A stretch of 64,000 nucleotides of DNA. Origin: Piscinibacter lacus. Its GTDB lineage: Bacteria > Pseudomonadota > Gammaproteobacteria > Burkholderiales > Burkholderiaceae_C. Made by a program: the position numbers and the translations under genes. Shown here in pieces: positions 45,010 through 53,230 of the stretch (the stretch's first letter is position 1; each line of letters begins with the position of its first letter). Location: the NCBI RefSeq assembly GCF_016735685.1, contig NZ_JAERRA010000001.1, positions 1,426,001 through 1,490,000 of the forward strand, given 5' to 3'. Below the pieces are notes generated by a model. It had not been told where the DNA came from. It worked only from the letters and a program-made list of their open reading frames with translations, and searched no databases.

Positions 45010-45054
45010 GGGTTGGACGTGCAGTCGCGGATTGTCGCGCCCCGCGCGCCCGCG
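45010..45054 (+). promoter_or_regulatory. Putative upstream activator element, copy 1
   Basis: GGGTTGGAC at 45010-45018 and TGTCG-C-GCCCCG at 45033-45044 followed after 6 bases by CGCG. The same pattern with spacing differing by one base occurs upstream of the methanol-dehydrogenase gene (53002-53047). It ends 60 bp before the sigma-54 promoter at 45114, a usual distance for enhancer sites. It also lies in the upstream region of the divergent activator gene. Confidence 0.5.
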
Positions 45055-45113
45055 AGCAGCCCTCCATATCCTGGCTCGGGGCAAGGGCGGGCGAAGGGTT
45101 CATGCGGCTTTCG

Positions 45114-45129
45114 TGGCCCGTGACTTGCT
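45114..45129 (+). promoter_or_regulatory. Sigma-54 promoter of the dihydroneopterin-aldolase-like gene
   Basis: TGGCCCG-TGAC-TTGCT matches the consensus TGGCACG-N4-TTGCW at all but one base, with GG and GC correctly spaced. Predicted start about 45141, 74 nt upstream of the ATG. A 10-bp direct repeat CATGCGGCTT flanks it (45101 and 45134). Confidence 0.75.
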
Positions 45130-45214
45130 GCATCATGCGGCTTGACACCCTGCCACGGCCCCCAGGCGCGGCAGCGGTCTGCGGGCCCAGCCCGTCGCCC
45201 CGAGGACTTCCCAG

Positions 45215-45718
45215 ATGAACGCCCCCCGCCCCCAGATGCCCGGCATGCTGCCCCCCGCTCCCCTTGCCGCCGAAGCCGCGCAACCGCTGGACTTGATCTT
45301 CATCGAGGGCTTCATCGGCCACACGGTGATCGGCATCCACCACGATGAACTGCACGACACCCAGCCGCTGCGCATCGACCTGTATGCCGGCGTACCGCGG
45401 CCCCGTGCCTGCGACAGCGACGACATCGGCGACACCATCAACTACGCCGAAGTGCGCGAGCGCCTGCATCGTCTGATGGCCGAGCACAAGGTGCGCTTGC
45501 TGGAAGCCTTTGCCGAGGACATCGCCGACATCATGCTCGGCGAGTTCCGTGCGCACTGGGTGCGCGTCGTCGTCGTAAAGCCGCGCAAGTTCCCGGACCT
45601 CGAAGGCGTGGGCGTGGCCATCGAGCGGCGGCGCGAGATCAAGGCCGTGGAAGCGGCTGCCGGCCCGGCGGCCGTGCTGTCGGTGATCGGCCACGGCATG
45701 GTGCCCGGCAAGGCCTGA
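45215..45718 (+). CDS. Dihydroneopterin-aldolase-like protein (FolB family)
   Basis: 167-residue protein of the dihydroneopterin aldolase/epimerase fold. The motif LDLIFIEGFIGHTVIGIHHDEL followed by INYAEVRERLHRLM and LLEAFAEDIADIML corresponds to FolB, with an N-terminal extension of about 25 residues. In this C1 cluster it probably serves the pterin half of methanopterin rather than folate. It is divergent from the sigma-54 activator and carries a near-perfect sigma-54 promoter, so it may be a target of that activator. The ATG at 45215 is downstream of GAGGA. Confidence 0.82.
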   Translation: MNAPRPQMPGMLPPAPLAAEAAQPLDLIFIEGFIGHTVIGIHHDELHDTQPLRIDLYAGVPRPRACDSDDIGDTINYAEVRERLHRLMAEHKVRLLEAFAEDIADIMLGEFRAHWVRVVVVKPRKFPDLEGVGVAIERRREIKAVEAAAGPAAVLSVIGHGMVPGKA

Positions 45719-45724
45719 AGCCAT

Positions 45725-45754
45725 GAAAAAAGCCGACCGCGTGGCGGTCGGCTT
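45725..45754 (-). terminator. Intrinsic terminator after the fae operon
   Basis: A perfect 10-bp stem AGCCGACCGC/GCGGTCGGCT (45731-45740 and 45744-45753) with a 3-nt loop, followed on the minus strand by six T residues. It also faces the end of the aldolase-like gene. Confidence 0.9.
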
Positions 45755-45834
45755 GTTCGATCGGCCGGGAGGCCGAATCGGGTGGCCCAAGATCTTGCGG
45801 ACCTGCCGCAAGCCGAGGACCGCCCGAAGCCGAA

Positions 45835-46344
45835 TCAGTTCGGCGCGAAGGGGTGAGAGGCGCTGCCCTTCTTGGCCACGACTTCCTTGGCCGAGGGCTC
45901 GCGGTTCACCGCGCGCTTGATGGCTTCGCGGGTGGCGGCGTAGTTGTAGTCCTGGATCTTCTTGTCGTCGTCGGCCATCCAGTGGATGAACACGCCCACG
46001 CTGACGAACACGTCATCGGCTTCGTCGGCCGGGATGGTGCCGTCTTCGACCGAGTCGGCCACCGCCATGGCCACGCCGCGCTGGGCCGGGCCAAACATCT
46101 GGACGGCCTGCTTGGCGCCCTTGATGGTGACCTTGTTGAACATCACGGTGGCGGGCTTGCACAGCAGGTTGGGGGCAACCACGGCCAGCAGCGAGGTGAA
46201 GCCGTCCTTGTTGTTCACCAGGGCGTTGGCGAAGGCGCTTTCGGCGGCGCTGCCGCGCGGGCCGATGAGCAGGTCGATGTGGGCGACTTCGTTGCCGTCA
46301 CCGACGAGCGATTCGCCGACGAGCACGCGATCAATCTTTGCCAT
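45835..46344 (-). CDS. fae: Formaldehyde-activating enzyme
   Basis: 169-residue Fae, which condenses formaldehyde with tetrahydromethanopterin to methylene-H4MPT in the cytoplasm. The sequence is typical over its length: [20 protein letters not shown] with the catalytic His22, [17 protein letters not shown] and [13 protein letters not shown]. Its codon usage is strongly biased, fitting the very high expression known for Fae. A GGAG precedes the ATG at 46344. Last gene of the operon that begins with beta-RFAP synthase; it might also have its own promoter in the 113-bp gap upstream, but none is clear. Confidence 0.97.
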   Translation of the reverse strand: MAKIDRVLVGESLVGDGNEVAHIDLLIGPRGSAAESAFANALVNNKDGFTSLLAVVAPNLLCKPATVMFNKVTIKGAKQAVQMFGPAQRGVAMAVADSVEDGTIPADEADDVFVSVGVFIHWMADDDKKIQDYNYAATREAIKRAVNREPSAKEVVAKKGSASHPFAPN

Positions 46345-46457
46345 GGGGATGTCTCCGTTTGCAGGGGTCTGGGGGTTCGAGCATCAGTTCGCTGACGCCT
46401 TGGGCATCAACCCCAAGAACCTATCACGATCCATGCCACCGCCCATGATCGCCAACC

Positions 46458-47345
46458 CTAGCGCAGCAGGCGCGGGCCGCACAGTCCGGCCAGCATGAGC
46501 GTTGCGACGGTGAAATCGGCGCTGGTGCCGGGGTTGAGGCCCGAAGCCTTCAGTTCGGCATCCCAGGCGCTGAAACCCGGCGCCTCGTCCAGGCCTTCGC
46601 CCCCTGGATGGCGCGCCTGCCAGCCGGCGGCGGCGGCGGTGACAGCCTGTGCCGGCCCCGGGCCGTGCTTGCGGACAATGTGTGAATCCGGCGCGCTGGC
46701 CAGGAAGGCCAGGAAAACCGACTGCACCGCCGCTGTCGGCAGCCCGTGGGCGCCCGCCGGCCGGGCAGCCTGCCAGTGGCGCAGGCCGGGGTCGAAAAGC
46801 TCGGCCAGGCCCTGGGCATAGGCCTGGGCGATGCGGTCGCGGTCGGCGGCCAGGGCCATCGCCGCCTGCAGGGGCAGGCGGGGGGCGGCCTGGACATCGC
46901 CTTCGGCAGCCCGCCCCAGGCCGCCCGGCCGGGCGCGGGCGATGGCGCGGTAGGCCGCGCGGCTGTCGTCCAGGTCGAGGCTGCGGCAGACCTGGGCGCA
47001 GCGGGCCTGAAGCGCCTGCGGGTCCAGGGCCTGCGGGGCCTGGGCATCGAGCAGGGCCTCGGCCGCCGCTGCCAGCGGCGCGCAGAGCAGCAAAATGCCC
47101 AGGTTGGTGTTGCAGCCGGCCACCGCCCAGGTGGCCTCGACCGCGGCCTCGATGCGCTCGCCGACCGACCGGCCGCGCACGATCAGGGCCGGTGCCGCCG
47201 CAGCCGCGCTGTACAGGAAATGCCGGGCCTGCATGCCATGGCCGGGCGAATCCAGGCTGACATTACCGGGCTTGCGCACCGCCACGTCGAGCTGGCAGGC
47301 ATCCAGGAAGGCCTGGCGCAGGGCCAGCACGGCAGCATCGGACAT
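46458..47345 (-). CDS. Triphosphoribosyl-dephospho-CoA-synthase-like (CitG family) protein
   Basis: 295-residue CitG/MdcB-like protein. The conserved start DVAVRKPGNVSLDSPGHGM, the NTNLGILLLCAPL segment and GLNPGTSADFTVATLM near the end are visible. CitG attaches ribose triphosphate to dephospho-CoA, but there is no citrate or malonate lyase here. Family members are regular parts of H4MPT clusters in methylotrophs, where they may perform a related phosphoribosyl transfer. The role is therefore inferred from context only. Confidence 0.8.
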   Translation of the reverse strand: MSDAAVLALRQAFLDACQLDVAVRKPGNVSLDSPGHGMQARHFLYSAAAAAPALIVRGRSVGERIEAAVEATWAVAGCNTNLGILLLCAPLAAAAEALLDAQAPQALDPQALQARCAQVCRSLDLDDSRAAYRAIARARPGGLGRAAEGDVQAAPRLPLQAAMALAADRDRIAQAYAQGLAELFDPGLRHWQAARPAGAHGLPTAAVQSVFLAFLASAPDSHIVRKHGPGPAQAVTAAAAGWQARHPGGEGLDEAPGFSAWDAELKASGLNPGTSADFTVATLMLAGLCGPRLLR

Positions 47346-47384
47346 GGGCAGGGGGGCGGAGGTAAGGGCGCAGGCCGCAGCGCC

Positions 47385-48341
47385 TCAGGCCTGCCGCACA
47401 GCCGGCCGGGCGCGCTGCGGCACGACGCGGTCGAGCAGGTCGGCGACCAGGGCCTCGGCCAGGTTGAAGGGCGTGACCTTCTGCAGACCGCGCCAGGCCG
47501 CCACGCCATTGACTTCCAGCACCTGCGGGCCGGCGGGACTGGGGATCAGGTCCACGCCGGCGTAGTCCAGGCCCAGGGCCTGGGCGGCGCGCTCGGCGGT
47601 GCCGCTCAGGGCCTCGGTCAGCGGCGCGGCCACGCAGCGGGCGCCCTGGGCGACGTTGTGGATCCAGTGCCGGCTCACGCGCTGCATGGCCGCGCGCGCG
47701 CGGCCGCCGACGACCAGCACCCGCCAGTCGAAGCCAGGCTCATGCGCTGCGCCTTGCGGCGGCACGAAGCGCTGCAGGTAGTACAGGCCCTGCACCTCGG
47801 CCGGCGGCGGCAGCGGCACGGCATGGCCCTCGGGGTGTTCGGCATCGCGCACCCAGCCGACCTGGCGCAGGCCCTTGCCCTGCGAGCCGAAGACGGGCTT
47901 GAGCACCAGGGTGCGGCCGGCCGCCGTCTCGCGCATCAGCAGGCGCTGCGCGACGGCTTCGGATTCCATCGCCCAGGCCGGCGGCGTCGGCACGCCCGCA
48001 GCATGCAGCAGGGCGCTGGTCGTGGCCTTGTCGACGCTGCGCTCGATGGCCCGGCCACGGTTGTAGACCGGCACGCCCAGGCGCTCCAGCAGGTGCAGCA
48101 CGGCCAGGCGCTTGGTCACTTGCTCGAAGCTGCCGCCAGCGATGCCGCGCACCAGGGCAGCATCCGGTAGCGCATCGCCCCAGCCCGGGATGACGAGACC
48201 GTGCACCCCCGCTTCGGTGTCGATGCGGCAGGCCTCCAGATCGACGCAGCGGCCCTCGGCGCCCCGGGCGCGCAGGGCCTCGCGCAACTGGCGGGTGTGC
48301 CAGCCGGTCTCGTCGGCAAAGATCGCGACCTTGCGTGTCAT
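47385..48341 (-). CDS. ATP-grasp ligase, RimK-like, of the H4MPT cluster
   Basis: 318-residue ATP-grasp enzyme of the RimK group (alpha-L-glutamate ligase type). The ATP-binding LVLKPVFGSQGKGLRQV and the metal-binding VLEVNGVAAWRGLQ are visible, with a short N-terminal domain. The archaeal relative MptN adds glutamate to H4MPT; here the enzyme may do similar tailoring of the bacterial cofactor. The stop is 39 bp before the CitG-like start and its own ATG is 25 bp after mch. Confidence 0.82.
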   Translation of the reverse strand: MTRKVAIFADETGWHTRQLREALRARGAEGRCVDLEACRIDTEAGVHGLVIPGWGDALPDAALVRGIAGGSFEQVTKRLAVLHLLERLGVPVYNRGRAIERSVDKATTSALLHAAGVPTPPAWAMESEAVAQRLLMRETAAGRTLVLKPVFGSQGKGLRQVGWVRDAEHPEGHAVPLPPPAEVQGLYYLQRFVPPQGAAHEPGFDWRVLVVGGRARAAMQRVSRHWIHNVAQGARCVAAPLTEALSGTAERAAQALGLDYAGVDLIPSPAGPQVLEVNGVAAWRGLQKVTPFNLAEALVADLLDRVVPQRARPAVRQA

Positions 48342-48366
48342 CGGCTGAGCCTCGGCCGCTGTCGGC

Positions 48367-49389
48367 TCAGGATCCGGCCTGCCACTGTGCGCGCAGCAGC
48401 TCGAAATGGCAGTGGCCGCCATGGAAGGTGGCGCCGCTCTGCAAGCTGCTGACCCAGACCTCGGCCGGCGCGAACAGCGCCCCGTCGATCTTGTAGAAGT
48501 CGTAGTCGGCGGCCTTGAAGATTTCGGCAAAGCCCTTGCCGTAGTCGCGCGAGTTGAGCGAAGGCAGTTGCTGCGCCAGTTGGCGCGCGGCGGCATCGTC
48601 GGCATCCACCGTCAGGTGCACCCGGCCGCCGTAGAGGATGGCGTCGTTGGTGCGGCCCATGGCCTCCAGGCCGTCGGCGGCCGGGGTGGGCAGCGGCGCG
48701 CTGGCGCTGCCGTCGACGATTTGCTCCAGCGGAAAGTGCAGCTCATGCGCCTTGTGCAGCGCCACCTCCAGCACCCGGCCGACCACCTGCGTGGTGCCGG
48801 CCAGGCTGCGGGTGGGGGTGAGGATGATCGTCAACTGCGCCGGCTGCAGGCCGCAGTCGCGCAGGATCTTGTCCAGCACGACGGGCGGCGGCTCGCGGTC
48901 GACTTCCAGCACCAGCACGGCGGCCTCGGCGCTGTCGCGGTAGCCCAGCTCGGCATAGAGCGCTTCCTTCTGCGCCAGCGCGCGTGCCGGGCCGGAGCCC
49001 AGGCTGAAGAACTTCTTGCCACCCGCTTCCTCCTTGCTGGCCGACAGGCTCCAGCCGGCGTACTGGCTGGCCAGGCAGGCCAGCACGGGCTGCGCGCTGC
49101 GCACCTCGACCCAGCTCGGCCAGTCGGCCCAGCCGCTGTCGGCGCGGCTGCTCAGGCCCACCTGGCCGAGGCCGCCCATGCAGATCTCGGCGATGCGCAG
49201 GCCGGCCTCGGTGCTGCCGCGGGTGGCGATGCCGGCATCGACGAAGGTGATGCCGCGCGCGTCACGGTGAACCTTCAGCCGCAGCGCATCGGCCTGGGCC
49301 AGCAGGGCCTGGACCTGGACAGCGGCCAGGCGGTTGACGCTGAGGGGCGAATCCGCGAAAGCGGCTTGGAGGGCGGTGGGCGTGCTCAT
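48367..49389 (-). CDS. mch: Methenyl-H4MPT cyclohydrolase
   Basis: 340-residue Mch, which hydrolyses methenyl-H4MPT to formyl-H4MPT in formaldehyde oxidation. Characteristic segments include DAGIATRGSTEAGLRIAEIC, QYAGWSLSASKE, KKFFSLGSGPARALAQ and the C-terminal YGKGFAEIFKAADYDFYKID. Length is slightly above the usual 310-325 residues. The order mtdB - ATP-grasp - mch in one operon couples two consecutive steps. Confidence 0.96.
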   Translation of the reverse strand: MSTPTALQAAFADSPLSVNRLAAVQVQALLAQADALRLKVHRDARGITFVDAGIATRGSTEAGLRIAEICMGGLGQVGLSSRADSGWADWPSWVEVRSAQPVLACLASQYAGWSLSASKEEAGGKKFFSLGSGPARALAQKEALYAELGYRDSAEAAVLVLEVDREPPPVVLDKILRDCGLQPAQLTIILTPTRSLAGTTQVVGRVLEVALHKAHELHFPLEQIVDGSASAPLPTPAADGLEAMGRTNDAILYGGRVHLTVDADDAAARQLAQQLPSLNSRDYGKGFAEIFKAADYDFYKIDGALFAPAEVWVSSLQSGATFHGGHCHFELLRAQWQAGS

Positions 49390-49479
49390 GGGGGTCTCGT
49401 GCAGTGAGCCGGCTTCTTGGCGGCCGGTCGGAGGGGGGCGTGACGCGGGATCGGTCGAAGGGCCTGGAGCGCTGAGGCT

Positions 49480-50730
49480 TCAGGCCGGAAGCGGAAGGTG
49501 ATTCAAGCAGGCGGCTTGCGGGCCTGCCGGCCCGGGGGCATGGTCGGCCTCTAGCTGGTCCTGGAGCCGGCGGCGGGCCTGCTGCAGCGCGGCTTCCAGG
49601 GTGGCTTCGTCCGGCCCGGACTGTTGCAGGCTGCAAATCGGGTCGCCGCGGCCCAGGCGGCTGCCGGGCAGCGGATGGTCGTGGCAGCCCGGCCAGCGGG
49701 CCAGGGCGGCGGCTTGCCCGGCGTTCAGCGTGAAGGGCCGGCGCGCCTCGACGAGACCGCTGCCGCGCAGGCTCAGGCCCTGCGCCTCGGCCGCCGTCAG
49801 CGGGCCGGGCGGCAAGGGGCAGGGGGCATGCTGCCCCGCGGCGCGGGCGCAGGCGGCCAGGTGGGCGGCGATCAGCGGCAGCTCGGGGTAGAGGCCGAGG
49901 CTGGCGCTGGCGCGGGGATTGATCTCCAGCAGCTCGATGGCCTCGCCGTCCACCAGCAGGTCCAGGCTGCCCAGGCCGACCAGACCGAAGGCCGGCACCA
50001 GGGCTTGCAGGGCCGCCTCGGCTGCAGCGTGTGCGGCGCCGGGCAGGCGCAGCGGCCCGATCAGGCCGTCGAAGACCCAGGGCCGGCCGCGCAGCGCGCG
50101 GTTGCGCTGCCATTGCGCAGCGACCACGCGGGCCTGCCGGCCGTCGGCCACATAGAGCAGGGAGGCGGCGCGGCCCGGCCGCTCGCGCTGCCAGAAGTCG
50201 CCGATGCGGGGCGGGCGCGGCCCCCCCGCGGGGCCGCGCAGCGCCCGCCGCACCTGCCAGCCGCCGCTGCCGTGGGCTGACTTCAGCAGCCAGCCGCTGG
50301 CCTCGGCCGGGCGCTGCCGGCATGCATCGGGCAGGGTCTCGGGATGGGGCAGGCGCAGGGCCTGCAGGGTGGCTGTCCAGTGCGCCGGATCGCGCACCCG
50401 GGCGATGGCCGCGGGCGTCATGCCCAGCGGCGCGAGTCGTGTCGCAGCCGCCGCCAGGGCCCGGGGTGCCGTCTCCAGCCCGGGGCCGGCCAGCCAGCCG
50501 CGCAGGCCGGGGCCGTCCTGCCAGGCGGCCAGGGCCTCGACCAGTGCGTCCGCTTCAATGCGCAGGCTGCCGGCCGGGCCGATGGGCCGCCAGGCCGCGC
50601 TGGCCGCCCGGGTGTCGGCATCGCCGAAGGCATCGACGGCTAGCACGCGCCAGCCTTCGCGCGCGGCCGACTGCGCCAGGGCGCGCACCGACAGGCCGGC
50701 GACGATCAGCGTCGGCGGGGCAGGACGCAT
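49480..50730 (-). CDS. ATP-grasp protein of the H4MPT cluster
   Basis: 416-residue ATP-grasp enzyme. Motifs are WLLKSAHGSGGW for nucleotide binding (about residue 145), FGLVGLGSLDLLVDG and LLEINPRASASLGLY for metal binding. The N-terminal domain (LIVAGLSVRALAQSAAREGW) is of pre-ATP-grasp type. The archaeal tyramine-glutamate ligase MfnD is of this superfamily, so involvement in the methanofuran side chain is possible. Substrates are not determined. It sits between mtdB and mch, with 32 bp to mtdB and 90 bp to mch. Confidence 0.78.
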   Translation of the reverse strand: MRPAPPTLIVAGLSVRALAQSAAREGWRVLAVDAFGDADTRAASAAWRPIGPAGSLRIEADALVEALAAWQDGPGLRGWLAGPGLETAPRALAAAATRLAPLGMTPAAIARVRDPAHWTATLQALRLPHPETLPDACRQRPAEASGWLLKSAHGSGGWQVRRALRGPAGGPRPPRIGDFWQRERPGRAASLLYVADGRQARVVAAQWQRNRALRGRPWVFDGLIGPLRLPGAAHAAAEAALQALVPAFGLVGLGSLDLLVDGEAIELLEINPRASASLGLYPELPLIAAHLAACARAAGQHAPCPLPPGPLTAAEAQGLSLRGSGLVEARRPFTLNAGQAAALARWPGCHDHPLPGSRLGRGDPICSLQQSGPDEATLEAALQQARRRLQDQLEADHAPGPAGPQAACLNHLPLPA

Positions 50731-50762
50731 GAGGCGGTCCTCGGGACGGGATCGGCCGCGGC

Positions 50763-51677
50763 TCAGCCCGCGGCCGCAGCCTCTTCGGCCAGCACCTCGC
50801 GGGCGACCTCGAAGGCATCGGGGAAGCTGTAGGTCACCGGCTTTTCCGATTCGCACATGCGCTTGAGCAGGCGGTGCTGGGTCTGGTACTTGACGTTGCC
50901 GATGGCCAGCGGGCCGATGGCCAGGGCCTGGGTGCCGGGCAGGATGTTGAGCTTGTCCATCACGCCCATGCCGGCGATGCCGGCCGGCGGCACGGCATTC
51001 ACATCGGCCGCGACGAGCAGGCGTTTGGCCACCGCCAGGTCCTCGGGCAGCACGACCTGGATGCCCGCCGCGGCCGTGGCCAGCAGCACGTCGGCATCGG
51101 CCAGGGAGCGCTGCACGGCATGGCGGTCGCCACCCGAAGTGCCTTCCAGCGTGACGCCGAAGCGCTTGCTGGTCTCGGCCGCGGCCTGCAAGGCCATGCT
51201 CTCGCCGAAGTGGGTGGACAAGCAGACGCGCGCGCCCTGCTGCGCGGCGATCACGCCGGCGATGCGGCCGACCGTGCCGGTGCCGCCGATGACGACGACC
51301 TTCAGCCCGGCCAGCGTCCTGCCCAGGGTCTTCAGCCCGGCCTCGACGCAGGCCACCATCGCGGCGGCCGTCGTGTAGGAGCCGCTCGGGTCGGCGAAGA
51401 CCGAGACGACGAAGGGCGGCACCATGGCCGCGACGGCCTTGTCCACCATGTCGGCGGCCAGCAGCACGTCGCGCCCGCCGATGAAGATGCCGGTGCGGCT
51501 GACCCCGCGCGGCCCGCGCGAAAAGATCGCGTCCTGCGTCAGGCCGGCAACGCGGTCGAGCGTCACGTCCGAGTAGATCGGGACCATGTCGTAGCCGGCA
51601 TCGGCTGCCATGTTGATGTCGAAGGGGCTCATCTGCTGGCCCGGGGTGAACATGTGCAGGATGCGGGGGCGTTCCAT
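50763..51677 (-). CDS. mtdB: NAD(P)-dependent methylene-H4MPT dehydrogenase
   Basis: 304-residue MtdB, which oxidises methylene-H4MPT to methenyl-H4MPT with NAD(P)+. Evidence: the N-terminal RILHMFTPGQQMSPFDINMA with the pterin-site region, DPSGSYTTAAAMVACVE, and the dinucleotide fold VVVIGGTGTVGRIAGVIAA. It follows beta-RFAP synthase after 61 bp. The ATG at 51677 is preceded by a purine-rich stretch (GAGAGAACG). Confidence 0.95.
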   Translation of the reverse strand: MERPRILHMFTPGQQMSPFDINMAADAGYDMVPIYSDVTLDRVAGLTQDAIFSRGPRGVSRTGIFIGGRDVLLAADMVDKAVAAMVPPFVVSVFADPSGSYTTAAAMVACVEAGLKTLGRTLAGLKVVVIGGTGTVGRIAGVIAAQQGARVCLSTHFGESMALQAAAETSKRFGVTLEGTSGGDRHAVQRSLADADVLLATAAAGIQVVLPEDLAVAKRLLVAADVNAVPPAGIAGMGVMDKLNILPGTQALAIGPLAIGNVKYQTQHRLLKRMCESEKPVTYSFPDAFEVAREVLAEEAAAAG

Positions 51678-51738
51678 GATCGTTCTCTCGTTCTTGTCGT
51701 GGGGAAGGACGCGGTCTCGGTGACCGCGCAGTGCGCGC

Positions 51739-52860
51739 TCAGGCGGTGGCCAGCGGCTGGCCCTCGGGGCGGGGCCGGGGCGAGGCCTCCGGGCCGAGCA
51801 GGCGAAGCGCAGCCCCTTCGTTACGCGGCGCGACGATCTGCAATTGCAGGCCCTCGGGCACCTGGCCTGCGGCCAGGGCGGCGGCGCGCAGGGTCTCGGC
51901 GGCATGGGCGCTGGGCAGGAACACGAAGCCGGTGGGGCCCCAGCTCGACTGGCCGATGCCGGCCGGCAGGCCCAGGCGGCGAGGAGCCTCGGCCGCCAGC
52001 CAGTCCATCACGCTGGCCACCCGGGCGCTCAGGTAGGCACGGCCCGACTGCGCTGGCGCGAAGTGTGCGCCCAGCAGGGCCTGCACGGCCGAGATGCCCA
52101 GTGCAAAGGCCTCGTAATCGCCGTCGGCTGCCGAGGGCAGCACGCGCATCAGCACCTCGTGGCAGAGCGCGGCGGCCTGGGCCTGGCTGAGCGGGCGCAG
52201 GCTGGCGAGTGCGCTGCGTTCGCGGTCGCCGGCCAGGCCGGTCTCGTCGGGGTCCAGCACCAGCAGCACGCGCCAGTCGGCCGGCAGGCACAGGCGGGCC
52301 AGCAGCGGGGCGGGCTGGCCGCCCCGGCCCGGGCCGCCGTCGAGCAGCAGGCCGCCCTGGTCGAATCCGGCGATGCCCACGCCGGAACGCAGGCCGCGGC
52401 CCAGCAGGCGTGCGAGGCTGGGCGTGTCGATCTGCAAGCCGTGGACGGCGGCATAGGCCCGGCCCACGGCCAGGGCAAGCTGGGTGCCCGAGCCGAAGCC
52501 GGCATGGGCGGGCAGCACCTGGTCCAGCCGCAGGCGCAGGGGCGGGCTGTGCGGCACCGGCAGACCCTGGCGCAGCGCGGCCAGATGGGCGGCGGCGCGG
52601 GGCAGTTCGGCCCGGGCGGCGGGGCTGTCGGCTTCGAGCCGGTCCGGCCCGCCGGCCGGGCCGGCCAGCGGACCGAGCTGGACGACGGTTTCGAAGCCCG
52701 CGATCACCAGGCCCAGGCTGCCGAAGCGCCGGCCGAGCGTGGCCGCGGGGTCGAGAAAGCCGAGGTGCAGCCGGCCGGGGGCGCGGACTTCCGCGACCGC
52801 AAGACGCGGCTCGGCCGGGGCCTCGGCGGGCGGGAAGTCAGGAGAGGGGCGGCGGTCCAT
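51739..52860 (-). CDS. Beta-ribofuranosylaminobenzene 5'-phosphate synthase (GHMP family)
   Basis: 373-residue GHMP-fold enzyme of the beta-RFAP synthase family, the committed step of methanopterin synthesis, joining 4-hydroxybenzoate or p-aminobenzoate to PRPP. Visible are VRAPGRLHLGFLDPAATLG, the glycine-rich LPAHAGFGSGTQLALAVGRA and GIGQSSWGPTGFVFLP. ATG at 52860 is preceded by AAGGG; an ATG eight codons upstream (52884) is also possible. First gene of the fae operon, divergent from the PQQ dehydrogenase gene. Confidence 0.92.
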   Translation of the reverse strand: MDRRPSPDFPPAEAPAEPRLAVAEVRAPGRLHLGFLDPAATLGRRFGSLGLVIAGFETVVQLGPLAGPAGGPDRLEADSPAARAELPRAAAHLAALRQGLPVPHSPPLRLRLDQVLPAHAGFGSGTQLALAVGRAYAAVHGLQIDTPSLARLLGRGLRSGVGIAGFDQGGLLLDGGPGRGGQPAPLLARLCLPADWRVLLVLDPDETGLAGDRERSALASLRPLSQAQAAALCHEVLMRVLPSAADGDYEAFALGISAVQALLGAHFAPAQSGRAYLSARVASVMDWLAAEAPRRLGLPAGIGQSSWGPTGFVFLPSAHAAETLRAAALAAGQVPEGLQLQIVAPRNEGAALRLLGPEASPRPRPEGQPLATA

Positions 52861-53001
52861 CGGGCCCTTAGAAGCAATCGGCATTCCCCGCATCATCGGT
52901 GGCCCCCGCGCCGGGCGCCACCCGCAGCAGCCCGGGTGTCCTCTTGTGGAGCCTTGTCCCAAGTCGAAGAGCGTCTGAGCCGGAAACCGAGGGTAGACCC
53001 T

Positions 53002-53047
53002 GGGTTGGACATCGCACCCTGCCGGTGTCGAGCCCCGTAGCAACGCG
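53002..53047 (+). promoter_or_regulatory. Putative upstream activator element, copy 2
   Basis: GGGTTGGAC at 53002-53010 and TGTCG-A-GCCCCG at 53026-53037 with CGCG six bases later. It is nearly the same composite as at 45010-45054. The inner part also reads as an imperfect dyad GGACA...TGTCG. It ends 101 bp before the sigma-54 promoter at 53148, and lies also upstream of the divergent beta-RFAP synthase operon. Confidence 0.5.
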
Positions 53048-53147
53048 GGGTGGGATTGAGGAAAAACTCCGGGCACGATGCCTGGGTCGATTCCACGAGG
53101 GTCTGGACTCAGGGCTTGCCCTTGATCGGCCATCCCGACCGCCGCTT

Positions 53148-53163
53148 TGGCACGCGAGTTGCC
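53148..53163 (+). promoter_or_regulatory. Sigma-54 promoter of the PQQ methanol-dehydrogenase-type gene
   Basis: TGGCACG-CGAG-TTGCC is a full match to the sigma-54 consensus core TGGCACG-N4-TTGC. Predicted start near 53173 gives a leader of about 58 nt that carries a strong ribosome binding site GGAGGAG at 53215-53221. Confidence 0.85.
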
Positions 53164-53230
53164 ATTTCGGGCTGTCCTGTGGACCGCACACCCTGCGTCA
53201 TTGATGTCACAACCGGAGGAGCACATCCCC

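Noticed and set aside
45723..45920. A 65-codon open frame starting at 45723
   Set aside because: Its first codons are the fae-operon terminator hairpin and no homology is apparent.
46400..46445. A TGGCATG sequence on the minus strand upstream of fae resembling a sigma-54 -24 box
   Set aside because: The -12 part (TTGC at the right spacing) is missing.
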